NCBI GenBank assembly: GCA_910585995.1
Contig: CAJUGG010000059.1
Coordinates: 1-35,806 of the forward strand
Direction of reading: 5' to 3'
From: an uncultured Lachnospiraceae bacterium
Lineage (GTDB): Bacteria > Bacillota > Clostridia > Lachnospirales > Lachnospiraceae
Length of the DNA: 35,806 nt
Below the pieces are notes generated by a model that was given only the letters and a program-made list of their open reading frames with translations, had not been told where the DNA came from and did no database searches. Positions 32,747-35,806 of the stretch are shown piece after piece. The position numbers were made by a program, and so were the translations under genes. The stretch's first letter is position 1; each line of letters starts with the position of its first letter.

Positions 32747-33718
32747 ATGAGTATTGTAGAAACCCTAAAACAAAAAATCTATGAAGGAGGTCAGATTAGC
32801 CGGGAAGAAGCCATCGCTTTGTCACATGCTTCTCTAAAGGAGCTGACGAAAGCGGCGGATGAGATCCGGAAAAAAATATGTCAGAACACTTTTGACCTGT
32901 GTACCATTGTCAATGGAAAATGCGGCCGCTGCTCGGAAGACTGCAAATACTGCGCCCAGAGCGCCCATTACCATGCATCCTGTCCTGAGAGCTATCCGCT
33001 TCTGTCCACAGAGAAACTCTTAGAAGGCGCCCGGCATAACGATGCACAGGGCGTTCTTCGCTATTCTATTGTCACCTCCGGAAAGCGTCTGTCAGATCAG
33101 GAAATCGAAAAAGTCTGCGAAAGTATCCGTACCATAAGAAAAGAGACTTCCATAAAAGTCTGTGTCTCCTTTGGCCTTCTGAACGAAGAACAATTTACCC
33201 GATTAAAAGAAGCAGGTGCCTCCAGAGTCCACTGTAATCTGGAATCTTCTGCCCGCTATTTCAAGGAAGTTTGCACCACCCATACCTATGAAGAGAAGAT
33301 CGAGACGCTCAAAGCAGCCAAAAGGGCCGGTCTGTCCATCTGTTCCGGCGGGATCTTAGGCTTGGGAGAGACGATGGAAGACCGGATCGACATGGTGCTG
33401 ACAGCCCGTGAGTTAGGCGTCACCTCCATCCCCATGAATCTGTTGAATCCAATCCCAGGCACCCCCTATGAGCACAACCGTCCCCTGACCAATGAAGAAG
33501 CCTGTCGCTGTGCTGCACTCTTTCGTTTTTTGATCCCTGACGCCTCCATACGTCTCGCCGGCGGCCGGGGACTCTTAGAAGACAAAGGCAAAGCCTGCTT
33601 CCAAAGCGGAGCCAATGCCGCCATCTCCGGCGATATGCTGACCACCGCAGGCATCACGGTAGAGACAGACCAAAAACTACTCAAAGAATTAGGATTCGAG
33701 GTACGATGCCATGGCTAA
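32747..33718 (+). CDS. bioB: Biotin synthase, possibly an atypical cluster type
   Basis: A 323-residue radical SAM enzyme that inserts sulfur into dethiobiotin. The SAM cluster motif is C62-SED-C66-KY-C69. Of the E. coli auxiliary cluster ligands, Cys128 and Cys188 correspond to Cys139 (KVCVSFG) and Cys199 (SICSGGI), and Arg260 to Arg269 (IRLAGGR). The first ligand, Cys97 in RFCMG, is Ser107 here (RYSIVTSG). Extra Cys at 163 and 176 occur where E. coli has others. Biotin synthases with a 4Fe-5S auxiliary cluster are reported from anaerobes including Blautia obeum; this may be one. GGAGA precedes the ATG. It overlaps bioD by 8 bases. Confidence 0.95.
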   Translation: MSIVETLKQKIYEGGQISREEAIALSHASLKELTKAADEIRKKICQNTFDLCTIVNGKCGRCSEDCKYCAQSAHYHASCPESYPLLSTEKLLEGARHNDAQGVLRYSIVTSGKRLSDQEIEKVCESIRTIRKETSIKVCVSFGLLNEEQFTRLKEAGASRVHCNLESSARYFKEVCTTHTYEEKIETLKAAKRAGLSICSGGILGLGETMEDRIDMVLTARELGVTSIPMNLLNPIPGTPYEHNRPLTNEEACRCAALFRFLIPDASIRLAGGRGLLEDKGKACFQSGANAAISGDMLTTAGITVETDQKLLKELGFEVRCHG

Positions 33719-34400
33719 AGCTTTATTTATCACCGGAACCGGTACAGACGTAGGCAAAACCTACATCACAGGATTGATCCTGAAAAAATTAAAGGAAAAC
33801 GGCCTCTCGGCTGCTTACTACAAAGCCGCCATGAGCGGCAACCTACGCCGTCCTGACGGCGGTCTGATCCCAGGAGACGCCTGTCATGTCAAAAAAGTCT
33901 CCGGCATCTCTCAGCCCCTGGCCGATATGTGCCCGTATATCTACGAAGCCGCCGTCTCCCCTCATCTGGCGTCTCGTCTGGAGGGCAACCCCGTCCGTAT
34001 GGAAGTGGTTCGTCAAGGTTTTCACAAACTCTGTGCCCAATACGAGTACATCACCATGGAAGGAAGCGGAGGAATCCTCTGTCCCCTCTGTTATGACGAA
34101 GCCAAGATCCAACTGACCAATATCATTCAGGAACTTTCTCTCTCCTGTCTGATCGTCGCAGATGCTGGTCTTGGCACCATCAACAACGTCGTCCTGACCG
34201 CAGAATATATGCGTGCCCGAAAGATCCCCATAGCAGGCATCCTCTTCAACCATTTTCACCCAGGCAATGTGATGGAAGAAGACAACCTGCGCATGTGTGA
34301 ATCTCTCACCGGCCTGAAAGTCCTCGCCTGTGTAAAAGAAGGCGACACAGACCTTGCCATGGATGTTCAGAAACTCATCTCACTCTATCAAGAATCCTAA
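33711..34400 (+). CDS. bioD: ATP-dependent dethiobiotin synthetase
   Basis: A 229-residue enzyme closing the ureido ring of dethiobiotin with CO2 and ATP. The P-loop GTGTDVGKT is at residues 8-16; the EGSGGILCP block and the later ADAGLGTINNVVLTAEY block are family motifs. Start ATG after GAGGTACGATGCC, overlapping bioB. Followed by bioA after 12 bases. Confidence 0.96.
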   Translation: MAKALFITGTGTDVGKTYITGLILKKLKENGLSAAYYKAAMSGNLRRPDGGLIPGDACHVKKVSGISQPLADMCPYIYEAAVSPHLASRLEGNPVRMEVVRQGFHKLCAQYEYITMEGSGGILCPLCYDEAKIQLTNIIQELSLSCLIVADAGLGTINNVVLTAEYMRARKIPIAGILFNHFHPGNVMEEDNLRMCESLTGLKVLACVKEGDTDLAMDVQKLISLYQES

Positions 34401-34412
34401 AGGAGACACATT

Positions 34413-35612
34413 ATGATCTGGTATCCCTACCAACAGATGAAAACTATGAAAACCCCTTACAATATCACAGACGCCAAAGGCGTCTGGCTCTACACCCCGG
34501 ACAACCGCATGATCGACTCCATCTCCTCCTGGTGGAGCGTCATCCACGGCTATCAACACCCCGTACTGGTAGAAGCCATCAAATCCCAGGCCGATCGCTT
34601 CTCCCATGTTATGTTAGGCGGACTGACCCACGAACCTGTACAAAAACTCTCCGACAAATTGGAAGACTGGCTTCCTGGTGATCTAAACTACTGCTTCTTC
34701 TCCGATTCCGGCAGCGTGGGAGTGGAAGTAGCCCTTAAAATGGCCTTGCAATATTATGTCAATCAAGGTGACTTCAAGCGAACCAAAGTCCTCTCCCTCA
34801 CCCATGCTTACCACGGCGACACCTTCAAAACCATGGAAGTAGGAGATGACGAAGACTATCACTTTATCTTAGAAGTCTACGGAGAAAATCCCCATGTGCT
34901 CCACATTCCCACAGATATCAAAGCCCTTGAAGAAGCCTTTCTGCGCCATCACAAAGAACTCAACTGCCTGATCGTAGAACCCCTTTTACAAGGAGCCGGA
35001 GGGATGCGCATGTATGAGATCTCCTTTCTCAAACGCGCAAGAGAACTCTGCGACCAGTACCATGTCCTCCTAATCTTTGATGAAGTAGCCACCGGTTTTG
35101 GCCGCACCGGCCACCGCTTCGTAGCCGACGAAGTCCTCCCGGACATCCTAGTCTTAGGAAAAGCCCTGACCGGCGGCTACATCGGCCACGCTGCCACCAT
35201 CGCCAACCAAAAAGTCTACAACGCCTTCTACGACGACAACCCCGACAAAGCCCTGATGCACGGACCCACCTTCATGGCCAACCCCCTCGCCTGCAGCGTA
35301 GCCCTCAAATCCATCGAACTCTTCGAGACCGAAGACTACCTGTCCAAAATCCACAAAATCGAGTCCATCACCCGCCGCGAGATGCAACATTTCCATGACG
35401 ACCGCATCAAAGAAGTCCGCATCTTAGGCGGCTGCATCTGCATCGAAGTCCACGACCCCGCCACCTTACAAGGCTACCAAGACTACGCCTACCAACAAGG
35501 CGTCTTCTCCCGCCCCTTCCTAAACTACCTATACGCCATGGTTCCCTACATCATCACCGAACCCGAACTCCTGCAAGTATTAACCACCATGAAGTCCTGG
35601 TTCCAAAGATAA
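34413..35612 (+). CDS. bioA: Adenosylmethionine-8-amino-7-oxononanoate aminotransferase
   Basis: A 399-residue class III PLP aminotransferase making 7,8-diaminopelargonate, normally with SAM as amino donor. Features: WWSVIHGYQHP near residue 42, SDSGSVGVEVALKMALQYY, HAYHGDT, Asp223 (FDEVATGFGRTG) for the pyridine nitrogen and Lys250 (LGKALTGG) for the Schiff base. Slightly shorter than E. coli BioA. AAAGGAG lies 8 bases before the ATG. Codons are strikingly C-ending and G-poor in the second half, unlike bioY and bioB in the same operon. No gene for the preceding step (bioF) is in the window. Confidence 0.96.
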   Translation: MIWYPYQQMKTMKTPYNITDAKGVWLYTPDNRMIDSISSWWSVIHGYQHPVLVEAIKSQADRFSHVMLGGLTHEPVQKLSDKLEDWLPGDLNYCFFSDSGSVGVEVALKMALQYYVNQGDFKRTKVLSLTHAYHGDTFKTMEVGDDEDYHFILEVYGENPHVLHIPTDIKALEEAFLRHHKELNCLIVEPLLQGAGGMRMYEISFLKRARELCDQYHVLLIFDEVATGFGRTGHRFVADEVLPDILVLGKALTGGYIGHAATIANQKVYNAFYDDNPDKALMHGPTFMANPLACSVALKSIELFETEDYLSKIHKIESITRREMQHFHDDRIKEVRILGGCICIEVHDPATLQGYQDYAYQQGVFSRPFLNYLYAMVPYIITEPELLQVLTTMKSWFQR

Positions 35613-35774
35613 TAACTTGCTTCGCAAGCAAACCTATTGTTAAGAACCAAAAAACAAGCTTTTAAAAGCAACGAGACAGTCGAAAAACCATACCCCACCC
35701 CGCCTGCCAACCCCAGGAAAAGAGGCTTTTGCTATTGCAAAACAGGCCTCCGGGCCTATGGGGTTTTGACAAAT

Positions 35775-35806
35775 AGTGCTGTGTAGATTGGAGCGGACAG
35801 TCTGGC
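35775..35806 (+). repeat. Long palindromic element, copy C (cut by the window edge)
   Basis: The full 24-base left box occurs at 35775-35798, identical to those at 5698-5721 and 16029-16052 and preceded by GACAAAT as against CACAAAG in both. It is followed by AGTCTGGC, which should be the beginning of a third, different inner stem. The left flank (35731-35769) holds GCAAAACAGGCC and GGCCTATGGGGTTTTG, a bulged hairpin. The right half lies outside the window. Confidence 0.8.

Noticed and set aside
35613..35680. Terminator after bioA
   Set aside because: A short CTTGC-TTC-GCAAG hairpin is present but no T-tract follows, so I do not call it.
1..35806. tRNA, rRNA, insertion sequences or phage genes
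   Set aside because: No cloverleaf, rRNA segment, transposase or integrase was recognised on either strand.

Overview
The window looks like chromosome of a low-to-mid GC, Gram-positive, anaerobic Clostridia, most likely Lachnospiraceae. The evidence is the gene families, the strong AGGAGG-type ribosome binding sites, the rimP-nusA-ylxR-ylxQ-infB-rbfA-nrnA-truB-ribF order, a lipoprotein-anchored peptide importer and a bioY-bioB-bioD-bioA operon. Genus cannot be fixed by eye. About four fifths of the genes are on the minus strand, so that strand is probably the leading strand.

Layout, left to right. (1) 1-480: a shortened cysteine-rich KTR remnant and a small HTH protein, perhaps debris of a mobile element. 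(2) 505-3180: rpsO-pnp (minus), with a promoter, an inter-cistronic terminator-like hairpin and a long pnp leader hairpin. (3) 3222-5523: a truncated MreB-like protein (plus), tail-to-tail with a cyclophilin and an M24 Xaa-Pro-type peptidase (minus). (4) 5590-5932: a 340-bp near-perfect palindrome (repeat copy A). (5) 5942-11696: a five-gene oligopeptide ABC importer, dppDFABC (minus). (6) 11717-12874: a secreted SH3-NlpC/P60 cell-wall hydrolase. (7) 13022-15934: a copper operon, copA-csoR, with promoter and CsoR-type operator; the CopA C-terminal metal-binding domain has its own ribosome binding site and start codon. (8) 15990-16287: palindrome copy B with three 48-bp tandem units. (9) 16322-18319: a 43-residue lipoprotein (plus) and a Na+/phosphate cotransporter (minus). 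(10) 18432-26921: the translation/transcription operon rimP to ribF. (11) 26937-31282: carAB, whose promoter is embedded in the terminator of the next gene. (12) 31321-32063: an orotate-PRTase-like gene. (13) 32121-35612: the biotin operon bioYBDA (plus) behind a BirA operator. (14) 35775-end: the beginning of a third palindrome copy.

The most unusual signal is the palindrome family at 5590-5932, 15990-16182 and 35775-35806. A 24-base box is identical in all three copies. A 28-base partner box and an apical hairpin are conserved in the two complete copies. The stems between and outside the boxes differ completely in sequence but stay complementary, which is the pattern of a structure under selection. 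Around each copy the plus strand becomes strongly C-rich and G-poor whichever strand is coding, and this fades within 1-3 kb. That is best seen along the biotin operon, where C:G per 60 bases goes from about 15:17 in bioY to 27:8 in late bioA. Together these suggest a structured element that acts as, or attracts, a process exposing one DNA strand.

Functionally the window joins core gene expression, pyrimidine/arginine precursor supply (carAB), biotin uptake and late synthesis, copper efflux, phosphate uptake and peptide import with proline-directed processing. All calls come from reading the sequence; no searches were run.
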